Assembly: GCA_023423215.1 (NCBI GenBank)
Contig: JAFAFZ010000599.1
Location: 1-8,926, forward strand
Direction: 5' to 3'
Length of the DNA: 8,926 nucleotides
Origin: Actinomycetes bacterium
Lineage (GTDB): Bacteria; Actinomycetota; Acidimicrobiia; Acidimicrobiales; Microtrichaceae
A program made the position numbers and the translations under genes. The notes below the pieces were generated by a model that made no database searches, was not told where the DNA came from, and worked only from the letters and a program-made list of their open reading frames with translations. Of the stretch, positions 1-7,545 are shown in pieces. The number at the start of each line of letters is the position of its first letter. Position 1 is the first letter of the stretch.

Positions 1-8
1 GCCGGACC

Positions 9-266
9 TCAGGCCTGGTTGTGGGCCTTGGCCAGGCGGGACTTGCGACGAGCGGCGGCGTTCTTGTGGAACACGCCCTTCGTGGCCGCCTTGTCGATCG
101 ACTTCACCGCGGCCCGGAACAGCTCGTCGGCGTTCTCGGCGCCCTCGGCGATGGCCGCCTCGGCGTGCTTCACGCGGGTCTTGACCTCGGACCGCACGGC
201 CTTGTTGCGCTCGCGAGCGGCCTCGTTGGTGCGGTTGCGCTTGATCTGGCTCTTGATGTTCGCCAT
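9..266 (-). CDS. rpsT: 30S ribosomal protein S20
   Basis: S20 is a primary 16S rRNA-binding protein of the small ribosomal subunit. The 85-residue product has the usual family length and composition: a Lys/Arg-rich N-terminus starting [12 protein letters not shown], an Ala/Glu/Lys helical middle, and a C-terminal region with the [17 protein letters not shown] pattern typical of S20. The ATG at 266 is chosen because MANIKS is the standard S20 N-terminus; the open frame continues upstream to 638 but only runs through the lepA region in antisense. A weak purine-rich stretch (AGAAG) lies just upstream as a ribosome site. It is transcribed divergently from lepA, an rpsT/lepA adjacency common in actinobacteria, and a candidate promoter lies at 336-364. 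The gene is complete, with its TGA only 8 bases from the window edge. Confidence 0.97.
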   Translation of the reverse strand: MANIKSQIKRNRTNEAARERNKAVRSEVKTRVKHAEAAIAEGAENADELFRAAVKSIDKAATKGVFHKNAAARRKSRLAKAHNQA

Positions 267-335
267 GGCTTCTGAATCTCTTGTTCGATCGCTGGGGGGT
301 TCGGAACGCGGGGCGGACCCCCGGTGGACCGTTAG

Positions 336-364
336 AGGATAGCCAGCTCGTCCGCCGACGTCAG
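336..364 (-). promoter_or_regulatory. Candidate sigma-70-type promoter of rpsT
   Basis: Reading the minus strand, CTGACG (359-364) is followed by a 17-nt spacer and TATCCT (336-341), close to a housekeeping -35/-10 pair. The expected transcript start is near 329, which gives a leader of roughly 60 nt before the rpsT ATG. This is inferred from motif match and spacing only. Confidence 0.5.
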
Positions 365-387
365 GTTGGCGTTTCGAGGCGACGCCG

Positions 388-2199
<1,812 letters not shown>

Positions 2200-2202
2200 C
2201 GT

Positions 2203-2219
2203 CGTCTCGTCTCGTCTCG
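2203..2219. repeat. Short GTCTC pentamer tandem repeat
   Basis: Three tandem copies of a GTCTC/TCTCG pentamer lie immediately after the lepA stop codon. It is a microsatellite-like run outside coding sequence, with no evident function. Confidence 0.5.
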
Positions 2220-2246
2220 TCGGCGCTCGCTCCCGCCCCCTTCTCT

Positions 2247-2281
2247 GGGCGTTCCGCGACCGGATCGGTCGTGAAACGCCC
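2247..2281 (+). terminator. Hairpin after lepA, likely terminator
   Basis: Arms 2247-2261 (GGGCGTTCCGCGACC) and 2267-2281 (GGTCGTGAAACGCCC) pair over 15 positions with one mismatch and one G-U wobble around a 5-nt GGATC loop. The hairpin begins 47 nt past the lepA stop. There is no U-tract, which is common for actinobacterial hairpin terminators. The assignment rests on position and stem strength; a regulatory role for the next gene is possible. Confidence 0.6.
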
Positions 2282-2308
2282 ATCGAACGCGAGCGCTTCG
2301 GACCCCAC

Positions 2309-2325
2309 GTGACGCTCACCGTCAC
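2309..2325. promoter_or_regulatory. Inverted repeat upstream of membrane-protein gene
   Basis: A perfect inverted repeat, GTGACG-N5-CGTCAC, lies 75 bp before the GTG start at 2401. Its length and position would suit an operator for a dimeric regulator. A TACGCT hexamer at 2360-2365 could be a -10 element, but I see no good -35. No specific regulator can be named. Confidence 0.3.
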
Positions 2326-2386
2326 CTGCGACCCGAACCTCTCGAACGGGCGGCGCCGATACGCTCACCCAACACGTCGACCCGTC

Positions 2387-2398
2387 GGAGAGGAGGGG
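2387..2398 (+). promoter_or_regulatory. Strong ribosome binding site for the 2401 gene
   Basis: A continuous purine tract containing GGAGAGGAGGGG ends two bases before the GTG at 2401. It is the best Shine-Dalgarno match in the window. It fixes this GTG as the start and supports the reality of an otherwise unrecognised gene. Confidence 0.7.
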
Positions 2399-2400
2399 CC

Positions 2401-3084
2401 GTGACGGACATCTCGACCGAGCTCGAGCCCAGCTCCGCAGCCGAGGCACCGGAGCCGACGGCGCGCGCTCGGTGGTGGGCCGAGGCCTACGTCGGCATCG
2501 CCGTGGTGGTCTCGCTCGTCTACCTCTGGTCCGTCTCGGTCCCCGGCATGCGCTTCGAGTGGTGGGCGCTCAGCGTCCTCCTGTTGCTCGTGATCGCAGC
2601 GATCTGGGTGCTGGCCGTGTTCGTCACGGTCTGGTGGGTCGCCAGCGGTCGACGTCGGCGCCCGGGCTGGCACCTGTTGACGGTTCCGTTGCTCGGTGTT
2701 GTCGTCGTGGCGCTCTCCTGGACCGAGGTGCCGGCTCGCCTGCGGTTCGAGCTGGCCCGTTCCGAGTTCGACACGTACGCGCAACAGGTCCTGGAGGAGG
2801 CGGCGCAGGTCCGGTGGAGCGAGTCCGAGCAGGCGCTTCCCGGCGATCCCGACTGGGCTCCGACCAACCCGGAGACGCCGGACTCACTCGGTGGGATCAC
2901 GGTGCTGCACGCCCAGGTGGTGCCGGAGGGCGTCGTCATCTACGAGCGACACGGCGCGTTCATGGACAACGCCGGCTACGCCTACCTCCCCGACGGGCGC
3001 TTGCCCGACGGTGACGGCACCTTCGAATCGCCCGACTTCCACCCGATCGGCGGCGGCTGGTACACGTTCACCTCGAGCTGGTGA
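2401..3084 (+). CDS. Unrecognised protein with three membrane segments
   Basis: I do not recognise this 227-residue protein. After a short acidic/Ala-Pro N-terminus (1-24) there are three hydrophobic helices: about 29-47, 55-82 (Trp-rich, ending WWVAS before an Arg cluster RRRR at 84-87) and 91-107. By the positive-inside rule the Arg cluster should be cytoplasmic, which would place the C-terminal ~115 residues outside the membrane. That soluble part is acidic and aromatic. It has a pattern (ITVLHAQVVPEGVVIYERHG, then AGYAYLPDGRLPDG, then GGGWYTFTSSW) suggesting a small beta-rich domain. The GTG start is supported by a very strong ribosome site. The gene stands alone between the lepA terminator hairpin and the hrcA promoter region, so it is probably its own transcription unit. 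Function is unknown. Confidence 0.85.
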   Translation: MTDISTELEPSSAAEAPEPTARARWWAEAYVGIAVVVSLVYLWSVSVPGMRFEWWALSVLLLLVIAAIWVLAVFVTVWWVASGRRRRPGWHLLTVPLLGVVVVALSWTEVPARLRFELARSEFDTYAQQVLEEAAQVRWSESEQALPGDPDWAPTNPETPDSLGGITVLHAQVVPEGVVIYERHGAFMDNAGYAYLPDGRLPDGDGTFESPDFHPIGGGWYTFTSSW

Positions 3085-3094
3085 GGCTGGAGCC

Positions 3095-3106
3095 GGGGGG
3101 GGGGGG
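3095..3106. repeat. Homopolymeric run of 12 G
   Basis: Twelve consecutive G bases start 10 nt after the stop codon of the 2401 gene and end 76 bp before the CIRCE element. The run lies outside coding sequence. Such tracts are prone to slippage in replication and to length miscalls in sequencing, so the true length may differ. Confidence 0.9.
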
Positions 3107-3182
3107 TGCACGTCGCCGACGTTCGGCCGCCGAAGCCCGCCGGGCCCGCCGCCGCCGCAGGCGCCCCGATCCCGGGTCCGTG

Positions 3183-3209
3183 TTGGCACTCGCGTAGACT
3201 GAGTGCCAA
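3183..3209 (+). promoter_or_regulatory. CIRCE operator (HrcA binding site)
   Basis: The sequence reads TTGGCACTC-N9-GAGTGCCAA, a perfect 9/9 inverted repeat matching the CIRCE consensus TTAGCACTC-N9-GAGTGCTAA apart from one symmetrical position in each arm. It is the established binding site of the HrcA repressor. The last base of the right arm is the A of the hrcA ATG. The spacer contains TAGACT (3195-3200), a plausible -10 hexamer that would place the transcript start at or within about two bases of the ATG. HrcA binding would then cover the core promoter. Confidence 0.93.
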
Positions 3210-4225
3210 TGCTCGACGACCGACAGCTCGATCAGAGGAAGGCCGCGATCTTGCGTGCCGTCGTCCAGCAGTACATCGAGACGGCCCAGCCCGTGGGGTC
3301 GTCCACGGTGTCTGCTCGGGCCGAGGTCGCGGTGTCCTCCGCGACGGTGCGCAACGACATGACCTTGCTGGAACGAGAGGGCTACCTCATCCAGCCGCAC
3401 ACCAGCGCAGGTCGCATCCCGACCGAGAAGGGCTACCGCTTCTTCGTCGACACCCTCGCCGGGCCCGGGCCGATGAGCCCCGCCAACGTGCGGCTGGTCC
3501 GCGACTTCTTCGCCAGCGCGCACGGCGAGCTCGAGCAGATGCTCGCCGAGACCAGCCGCCTGCTCTCCGACGTCACCGGCACCGCGGCGGTCGTCGTGGG
3601 CGAGGCGACGGACATCGCGACGGTCCGGTCGGTGCAGCTGGTCGACCTGTCGCCCCGCAACGTGCTCGCCGTCATGGTGATGAGCAACGGCACGATCGTG
3701 AAGCGGTCGCTCGACCTGGCCGAGGACGTCGCAGCCGACGACCTGGCGTCGGCTCAGTCCCTGCTGGGCGACGCCGTGTCCGGCGTGTCGGCCGCCTCGC
3801 TCGGGACGGTGGCGATCGACGCCAAGGCGCCGGGTGCTGCGCTCGCCGCGCAGGCCGCCTCGGCGCTGCGCGAGACGGTCGAGGCCGAGGCGCCGCACGT
3901 GTTCGTCGACGGCCGGTCCCGCATCGCCGGCTCCTTCGACGCCCGCGAGACGATCGAAGCGGTGCTCGGCATCTTGGAACAGCAGTTCGTCGTCGTGAGC
4001 CTGCTGAAGGAGCTCGTCGACGGCGGCCTGGCCGTCGCCATCGGTTCCGAGAGCGGCGTGGCGCCGCTGGCCGACTGCTCGCTCGTCGTCGCGCCGTACC
4101 AGGTGGGCGGCGAGTCCGCCGGCGCCATCGCGGTGCTCGGCCCGACCCGGATGAACTACCCCGAGACGCTCTCCGCCGTGGCCGTCGTGAGCCAGCGGTT
4201 GAGCCGTCTCCTGAGTGAAGGCTGA
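3209..4225 (+). CDS. hrcA: Heat-inducible transcription repressor HrcA
   Basis: HrcA is the repressor of class I heat-shock genes and binds CIRCE operators; in known systems GroEL keeps it active. The 338-residue product has the N-terminal winged-helix domain: [20 protein letters not shown] at 9-28, the recognition region [18 protein letters not shown] at 43-60, and the family signature [18 protein letters not shown] at 64-81. A central GAF-like dimerisation region follows, then the C-terminal signature with IGSESG and [13 protein letters not shown] 3209 is chosen over an in-frame GTG at 3203 because that GTG lies inside the CIRCE arm. No Shine-Dalgarno precedes the ATG, so a leaderless mRNA is likely. 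The stop is 2 nt from dnaJ, so the two are cotranscribed and autoregulated by HrcA. Confidence 0.97.
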   Translation: MLDDRQLDQRKAAILRAVVQQYIETAQPVGSSTVSARAEVAVSSATVRNDMTLLEREGYLIQPHTSAGRIPTEKGYRFFVDTLAGPGPMSPANVRLVRDFFASAHGELEQMLAETSRLLSDVTGTAAVVVGEATDIATVRSVQLVDLSPRNVLAVMVMSNGTIVKRSLDLAEDVAADDLASAQSLLGDAVSGVSAASLGTVAIDAKAPGAALAAQAASALRETVEAEAPHVFVDGRSRIAGSFDARETIEAVLGILEQQFVVVSLLKELVDGGLAVAIGSESGVAPLADCSLVVAPYQVGGESAGAIAVLGPTRMNYPETLSAVAVVSQRLSRLLSEG

Positions 4226-4227
4226 AC

Positions 4228-5355
4228 GTGGCAGATCTGTACGAGATCCTCGAGGTCGAGCGCGACGCGTCGCCCGAGGAGATCAAGAAGTCCTACCGGC
4301 GCCTCGCGCGTGAGTCACACCCCGACGCCAACCCCGACGATCCCGAGGCCGAGACGCGCTTCAAGGAGCTGTCGGCCGCGTACGAGGTCCTGTCCGACCC
4401 CGACAAGCGCGAGCGCTACGACCGGTTCGGCAGCTCCAACGGCTTCGACATGTCCGACCCGTTCGGCAGCGGCGCCGGCGGCCTGGGCGACCTGTTCGAC
4501 TCGTTCTTCGGTGGCAACAACCCCTTCGGCGGAGGCGGCGGTCGCAGCCGCGGGCCGCAGGGCCCGCCCCGGGGCGAGGACCTGGACGCGCAGGCGGTGC
4601 TCGAGTTCACCGACGCCGTGTTCGGCTGCCAGTGCGACGTCTCCGTGCGCACGGCGGTGCCCTGCGACGAGTGCGACTCGACCGGCGCACAACCGGGCAC
4701 CTCGGCGACGACGTGTCCCGAGTGCCAGGGCAGCGGCGAGGTGCGCGTCGTGCGCCAGACCGTGCTCGGCCAGATCGTGTCGGCCTCGGCGTGCCGTCGC
4801 TGCGGCGGCCAGGGCCAGATCATCGAGTCGCCCTGCCCGAACTGCGGCGGCGCCGGTCGGCTGATCGAGGACAAGACCTACACCGTCGACGTGCCCGCCG
4901 GCGTGGACGAGGGATCGACCCTGCGGCTCACCGGCCGGGGCGCGGTCGGCATGCGCGGCGGTCCGCCCGGGGACCTGTACGTGCGGCTGCGGGTCAAGCC
5001 GCACGAGCGCTTCGTGCGCCACGGTGACGACCTGGTCGAGGACCTCGACATCTCGATGGTGCAGGCGACGCTCGGCGCGCACCTGTCGCTCGAGACGCTG
5101 GACGGGGTCGAGCAGCTGGTCGTGCCGCGCGGCACGCAGGCCGGAAAGGTCTTCAAGCTGAAGGGGCGCGGCGTGCCGCGCCTGGACGGCCGTGGCCGTG
5201 GCGACCTGATGGTGCGCGTCGGGATCGAGGTCCCCAAGAAGCTCGACGACGAGCAGGAGGACCTGCTGCGCCGCTTCGCCGAGCTGCGCGGCGAAGAGGT
5301 CGCGCCGGCGGACGAGGGCTTCTTCACCCGCTTCAAGACCGCGTTCAAGGGCTGA
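4228..5355 (+). CDS. dnaJ: Molecular chaperone DnaJ (Hsp40), hrcA-linked type
   Basis: DnaJ delivers unfolded clients to DnaK and stimulates its ATPase. The 375-residue product has the complete class I layout. The J-domain (1-70) carries the HPD triad at 31-33. A Gly/Phe-rich region spans about 70-110. The zinc-binding domain has cysteine pairs C146/C149, C163/C166, C189/C192 and C203/C206, and two beta-barrel client-binding domains run to the end. Three zinc motifs are regular ([24 protein letters not shown]); the first, CDECDSTG, has Ser in place of the first Gly. Two extra cysteines (C134, C136) precede it. The GTG start has GTGAAGG six bases upstream within the hrcA end. Position behind hrcA matches the actinobacterial dnaJ2 paralogue; a second dnaJ beside dnaK-grpE would be expected elsewhere. 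Confidence 0.97.
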   Translation: MADLYEILEVERDASPEEIKKSYRRLARESHPDANPDDPEAETRFKELSAAYEVLSDPDKRERYDRFGSSNGFDMSDPFGSGAGGLGDLFDSFFGGNNPFGGGGGRSRGPQGPPRGEDLDAQAVLEFTDAVFGCQCDVSVRTAVPCDECDSTGAQPGTSATTCPECQGSGEVRVVRQTVLGQIVSASACRRCGGQGQIIESPCPNCGGAGRLIEDKTYTVDVPAGVDEGSTLRLTGRGAVGMRGGPPGDLYVRLRVKPHERFVRHGDDLVEDLDISMVQATLGAHLSLETLDGVEQLVVPRGTQAGKVFKLKGRGVPRLDGRGRGDLMVRVGIEVPKKLDDEQEDLLRRFAELRGEEVAPADEGFFTRFKTAFKG

Positions 5356-5363
5356 GGTCGCAG

Positions 5364-6098
5364 GTGGGTGCGGGCGCCGCGCCGTGGCGTGCCGCCGCGA
5401 CCCAGGTGCTGGTCGACGACCTGGACGCGCCCGAGCTGGCATCCGACGACCTGCACCACCTGTCGCGGGTGTTGCGCCTGCGTGCCGGCGAGGTCGTGTG
5501 CGCGACCGACGGCCGTGGCGGCTGGCGGATGACGACCTTCGCCGGCTCGGCGTCGCTCGAGCCGACGGGGGAGCGCGGAACCGAACCCGTCCCCTCGCCG
5601 AGGCTGACCGTCGGCTTCGCGCTGGTGAAGGGCGAACGTCCCGAGCTGGTCGTGCAGAAGCTCACCGAGCTGGGCGTCGACCACATCGTGCCCTTCAGCG
5701 CACGCCGCTCGGTCGTGCGCTGGGACGAGACCAAGGCCGCCAAGCAGCTCGAACGCCTGCGCCGGGTCGCGCGTGAGGCGTGTGCGCAGTCGCGCCGCCT
5801 CCACCTGCCCACCGTCGGCGGACTCGGCGAGACGCCGGACCGACTGCCGTCCCTGGGTGAGCTCCGCACCGCCGGCGCCGTGCTCGCGGACGCGGGCGGC
5901 CGGCCGCTGCGACGCACCGATTCGATCGTGCTCGTCGGGCCCGAGGGCGGATGGGATCCGGACGAGGTCGAGGGTGCCGAGCGTGTCGCCGTCGCCGACA
6001 ACGTGCTGCGCGCCGAGACCGCAGCGATCGCGGTCGGTGTCGCACTCACCGCACTTCGTGTTGGTCTGGTGGGGGAGGGTCTGGAAAGCTCACGTTGA
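5364..6098 (+). CDS. rsmE: 16S rRNA m3U1498 methyltransferase RsmE
   Basis: RsmE uses S-adenosylmethionine to methylate N3 of U1498 in 16S rRNA of the assembled 30S subunit. The 244-residue product has the family length. A PUA-like N-terminal domain contains the DLHHLSRVLRLRAGEVVCAT pattern. The C-terminal SPOUT (trefoil-knot) domain contains the cofactor-binding motif GPEGGW (192-197) and the knot motif NVLRAETAAIAVG (from 213). The GTG start lies 8 nt after the dnaJ stop, and its ribosome site GAGG overlaps that stop, so it is the third gene of the hrcA-dnaJ-rsmE operon. Coupling of rsmE to dnaJ is widespread in bacteria. Nothing is missing or broken. Confidence 0.95.
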   Translation: MGAGAAPWRAAATQVLVDDLDAPELASDDLHHLSRVLRLRAGEVVCATDGRGGWRMTTFAGSASLEPTGERGTEPVPSPRLTVGFALVKGERPELVVQKLTELGVDHIVPFSARRSVVRWDETKAAKQLERLRRVAREACAQSRRLHLPTVGGLGETPDRLPSLGELRTAGAVLADAGGRPLRRTDSIVLVGPEGGWDPDEVEGAERVAVADNVLRAETAAIAVGVALTALRVGLVGEGLESSR

Positions 6099-6189
6099 GT
6101 GAGGGCGTGGGCAGTTCCGCTCATGGATGGCGCGTCGATGATGACGCAGAGTGAGGAAGCCGACAGGTGCACTGATCGGCGTGAGGTGA

Positions 6190-6202
6190 TCACGAGGCGT
6201 GA
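6190..6202 (+). promoter_or_regulatory. BldD-box operator upstream of bldD
   Basis: TCAC-GAGGC-GTGA fits the published BldD consensus TNAC-N5-GTNA exactly and is fully palindromic outside the spacer. It ends 31 nt before the ATG of a BldD-like gene, and BldD is known to repress its own promoter in Streptomyces. It partly overlaps the 8-bp palindrome GTGATCAC (6186-6193). Assignment is by motif and context. Confidence 0.7.
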
Positions 6203-6218
6203 CCACCCCCGGGCCGAC

Positions 6219-6225
6219 GAAGGGG
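6219..6225 (+). promoter_or_regulatory. Ribosome binding site fixing the bldD start
   Basis: GAAGGGG lies eight bases before ATG 6234. The frame is open back to GTG 6099, right after rsmE, but this site and the homology of the protein favour 6234. The upstream stretch holds an operator rather than coding sequence. Confidence 0.6.
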
Positions 6226-6233
6226 TCGACAGG

Positions 6234-6749
6234 ATGGACAACGAGACGATCGAGGACGAGGGGGTCCGGGACGCGTACGGCAAGGCCGTGGGTGAGCGCC
6301 TGCGCCACATCCGCCGTCAGAAGCGTCTCTCCCTCCAGGAGGTCGAGTCGATCTCCGCACAGGAGTTCAAGGCGAGCGTGCTCGGCGCGTACGAGCGTGG
6401 CGAGCGCGCCATCTCGGTGCCCCGCCTGCAGCGTCTGGCCCGCTTCTACAAGGTGCCGGTCGACCAGCTGCTGCCCGGTGGCGACGGCGAGCCCGACCAC
6501 GACCTGCCGATCCGACGCGACGCCGACGGCGGCGCCAAGATCGACCTGACCCGCCTCGAGCAGATGAACGACACCGAGGCCGAGATGCTGTCGCGGTACC
6601 TGCGCATGATCCAGGTGCAGCGCCAGGACTTCAACGGTCGGGTGCTGACCATCCGCCGTGACGACATGCGGGCGATCGCCTGCATCCTCGGCGTGAACGA
6701 GGACGCCGCGGACGTGCGGCTCGAGGAGATGGGCCTGCGCCTCGGCTGA
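6234..6749 (+). CDS. bldD: BldD-like c-di-GMP-responsive transcription regulator
   Basis: The 171-residue product has the two-domain layout of BldD. An N-terminal XRE-type helix-turn-helix (about 16-75; GERLRHIRRQKRLSLQEVES ... GAYERGERAISVPRLQRLAR ... VPVDQLLPG) closely follows Streptomyces BldD. The C-terminal domain carries RQD-FNGRVLTI-RRDD (130-144). This matches the c-di-GMP-binding signature RXD-X8-RXXD, through which tetrameric c-di-GMP dimerises BldD and enables DNA binding. In Streptomyces BldD represses developmental genes and itself. Here a perfect BldD box sits 31 nt upstream, predicting autoregulation. Start ATG 6234 is set by homology and GAAGGGG. The gene follows rsmE after 135 nt, so it probably has its own promoter, and a strong hairpin terminator follows. 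What it controls in this organism cannot be read from the window. Confidence 0.92.
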   Translation: MDNETIEDEGVRDAYGKAVGERLRHIRRQKRLSLQEVESISAQEFKASVLGAYERGERAISVPRLQRLARFYKVPVDQLLPGGDGEPDHDLPIRRDADGGAKIDLTRLEQMNDTEAEMLSRYLRMIQVQRQDFNGRVLTIRRDDMRAIACILGVNEDAADVRLEEMGLRLG

Positions 6750-6785
6750 GCGGCCGAGCTGACATCGGGCGGCGAACCTGGCGGG

Positions 6786-6832
6786 GGACGAGGGCGGATG
6801 CGGTCGCAGTGCGACCTGCTCCGCCCTCCTCC
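6786..6832 (+). terminator. Two-tier hairpin terminator after bldD
   Basis: The outer arms 6786-6798 and 6820-6832 pair at 12 of 13 positions (core GAGGGCGGA/TCCGCCCTC perfect). After a 3x3 internal loop the inner arms GGTCGC (6802-6807) and GCGACC (6811-6816) pair perfectly around an AGT loop. It starts 36 nt past the bldD stop. No U-tract follows, but stem strength and position make a terminator the simplest reading. Confidence 0.7.
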
Positions 6833-6867
6833 GCGTCCGGGGTCGTGTCGTCACCGTTCGCCGAAGT

Positions 6868-6904
6868 AGGGCAGATCTGGTCGCTGGTCGACCACTCCTG
6901 CCCT
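6868..6904. repeat. Palindromic element with 7-bp arms
   Basis: AGGGCAG (6868-6874) and CTGCCCT (6898-6904) are perfect inverted arms around 23 nt that include the 10-bp palindrome TGGTCGACCA (6885-6894). It abuts the first 46-bp repeat at 6905 without a gap. Confidence 0.55.
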
Positions 6905-6950
6905 GATCGTGCGTGCTGGTGGTCGTGGAGCGACCCGCTCCACGCACGAT
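6905..6950. repeat. 46-bp palindromic repeat, copy 1
   Basis: The ends form a perfect 10-bp inverted repeat, ATCGTGCGTG (6906-6915) and CACGCACGAT (6941-6950). Inside, CGTGGAGCG (6924-6932) and CGCTCCACG (6936-6944) form a perfect 9-bp stem with a 3-nt loop; it shares four bases with the outer right arm, so the two foldings compete. It matches the copy at 6976-7021 at 36 of 46 positions without gaps. Confidence 0.7.
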
Positions 6951-6975
6951 GCGGTGCTCGGTCGAGTTCGTGGCC

Positions 6976-7021
6976 GATCGTGTGCGCCAGTGGTCGTGGG
7001 ACGACCACGTGCACGCACGAT
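6976..7021. repeat. 46-bp palindromic repeat, copy 2
   Basis: Direct copy of the 6905-6950 element, 36 of 46 positions identical. The inner stem GTGGTCGT (6990-6997)/ACGACCAC (7001-7008) is perfect with a GGG loop. The outer arms 6977-6989 and 7009-7021 extend it imperfectly about the same centre, with ATCGTG/CACGAT at the tips, making one long hairpin. The differences between copies change the inner stem on both sides, so the ability to pair is kept while the sequence differs. Confidence 0.7.
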
Positions 7022-7023
7022 CC

Positions 7024-7047
7024 GGCGACGGCGACGGCGACGGCGAG
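7024..7047. repeat. GGCGAC hexamer tandem repeat
   Basis: Three GGCGAC units and one GGCGAG unit lie in tandem just after the second palindromic repeat. If translated in the frame of the following gene they would give a Gly-Asp repeat. The low complexity is one reason to start that gene further downstream. Confidence 0.7.
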
Positions 7048-7080
7048 GACGGTGTCGGTGCGACCCGGCATGCTGTCGGG

Positions 7081-7536
7081 GTGGATCCCCAGTTCTTCGA
7101 CGGTGTTGCCGAGGCCTGCCGAGGGCTCAGCCCGTCCGACCTCGGCCCGGTGCAGGTCCGGTCGCACCGCTACGGCATGAAGGCGTGGTTCGGCGGCGTG
7201 GTGCCGGACAAGGAGCACTACGAGGCGCAGGTCGTCGGTGCCCAACACGTCCCGGGCGCGTCGCTGCTGGCGGTCGAGGTGGGGTTCCACGCCGAGCACC
7301 CCAAGGTCGAGGAGAACCAGGCCGTCATCGACCTGCTGCTCGCCGCTGAGCCGACCTGGCGCACCGAGCTGGGCGACCAGGTCGTCGTGGGCGAGTTCCT
7401 GGGCCGGGCCGACCGCTGGCGCCGCGCGTCCGAGACGTGGCTCGACCCGAACCTGGACGACGACGAGCTCGTGCTCGACCTCGCCCTCCGGCTCGTCGAC
7501 TACTTCACGGTGTTCGAGCCGCTCCGCCGCGCCTGA
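7081..7536 (+). CDS. Unrecognised 151-residue soluble protein
   Basis: I do not recognise this protein. From GTG 7081 it reads as a compact soluble domain: MDPQFFDGVAEACRGLSPSD, then RSHRYGMKAWFGG followed by an EHYEAQVVGA strand, then LLAVEVGFHAEHPKVEENQA, WRTELGDQVVVGEFLG, WRRASETWLDP, and an acidic C-terminal helix DDELVLDLALRLVDYFTVFEPL. There is no signal peptide or membrane segment. The alternating strand/helix look and clean GC-rich codon bias say it is real. The start is uncertain: GTG 7081 has only a GGGG right against it, while the frame stays open to GTG 6913 and ATG 6949 through the palindromic repeats. I prefer 7081 because the upstream translation is low-complexity and repeat-derived. 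It converges on the LysM gene with 9 nt between. Confidence 0.75.
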   Translation: MDPQFFDGVAEACRGLSPSDLGPVQVRSHRYGMKAWFGGVVPDKEHYEAQVVGAQHVPGASLLAVEVGFHAEHPKVEENQAVIDLLLAAEPTWRTELGDQVVVGEFLGRADRWRRASETWLDPNLDDDELVLDLALRLVDYFTVFEPLRRA

Positions 7537-7545
7537 CCCGGCCGC

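Noticed and set aside
2203..2219. Attachment site or insertion-sequence scar from the GTCTC repeats
   Set aside because: There is no matching copy elsewhere in the window, no transposase or integrase fragment, and the unit is only 5 bp.
2309..2325. A second BldD box
   Set aside because: The half-sites TGAC and GTCA are 7 nt apart, not the 5 required by TNAC-N5-GTNA.
3095..3106. Phase-variable coding tract
   Set aside because: The run lies after the stop codon of the 2401 gene and before the hrcA promoter, so slippage would not shift any reading frame.
3203..3208. GTG start for hrcA two codons upstream
   Set aside because: It lies inside the right arm of the CIRCE element and gains only two residues. 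ATG 3209 gives the normal N-terminus.
4315..5442. Long open frame on the minus strand inside dnaJ
   Set aside because: It is antisense to an intact DnaJ with all motifs. The composition is the usual GC-rich shadow pattern.
6099..6233. N-terminal extension of the BldD-like protein back to the rsmE stop
   Set aside because: The extra 45 residues resemble no BldD N-terminus. The stretch contains a BldD box, and ATG 6234 has its own ribosome site.
6905..7021. CRISPR array from the two 46-bp repeats
   Set aside because: There are only two copies, diverged at 10 positions, with a 25-bp gap and no cas genes nearby. Each copy is strongly palindromic across its whole length, unlike a repeat-spacer array.
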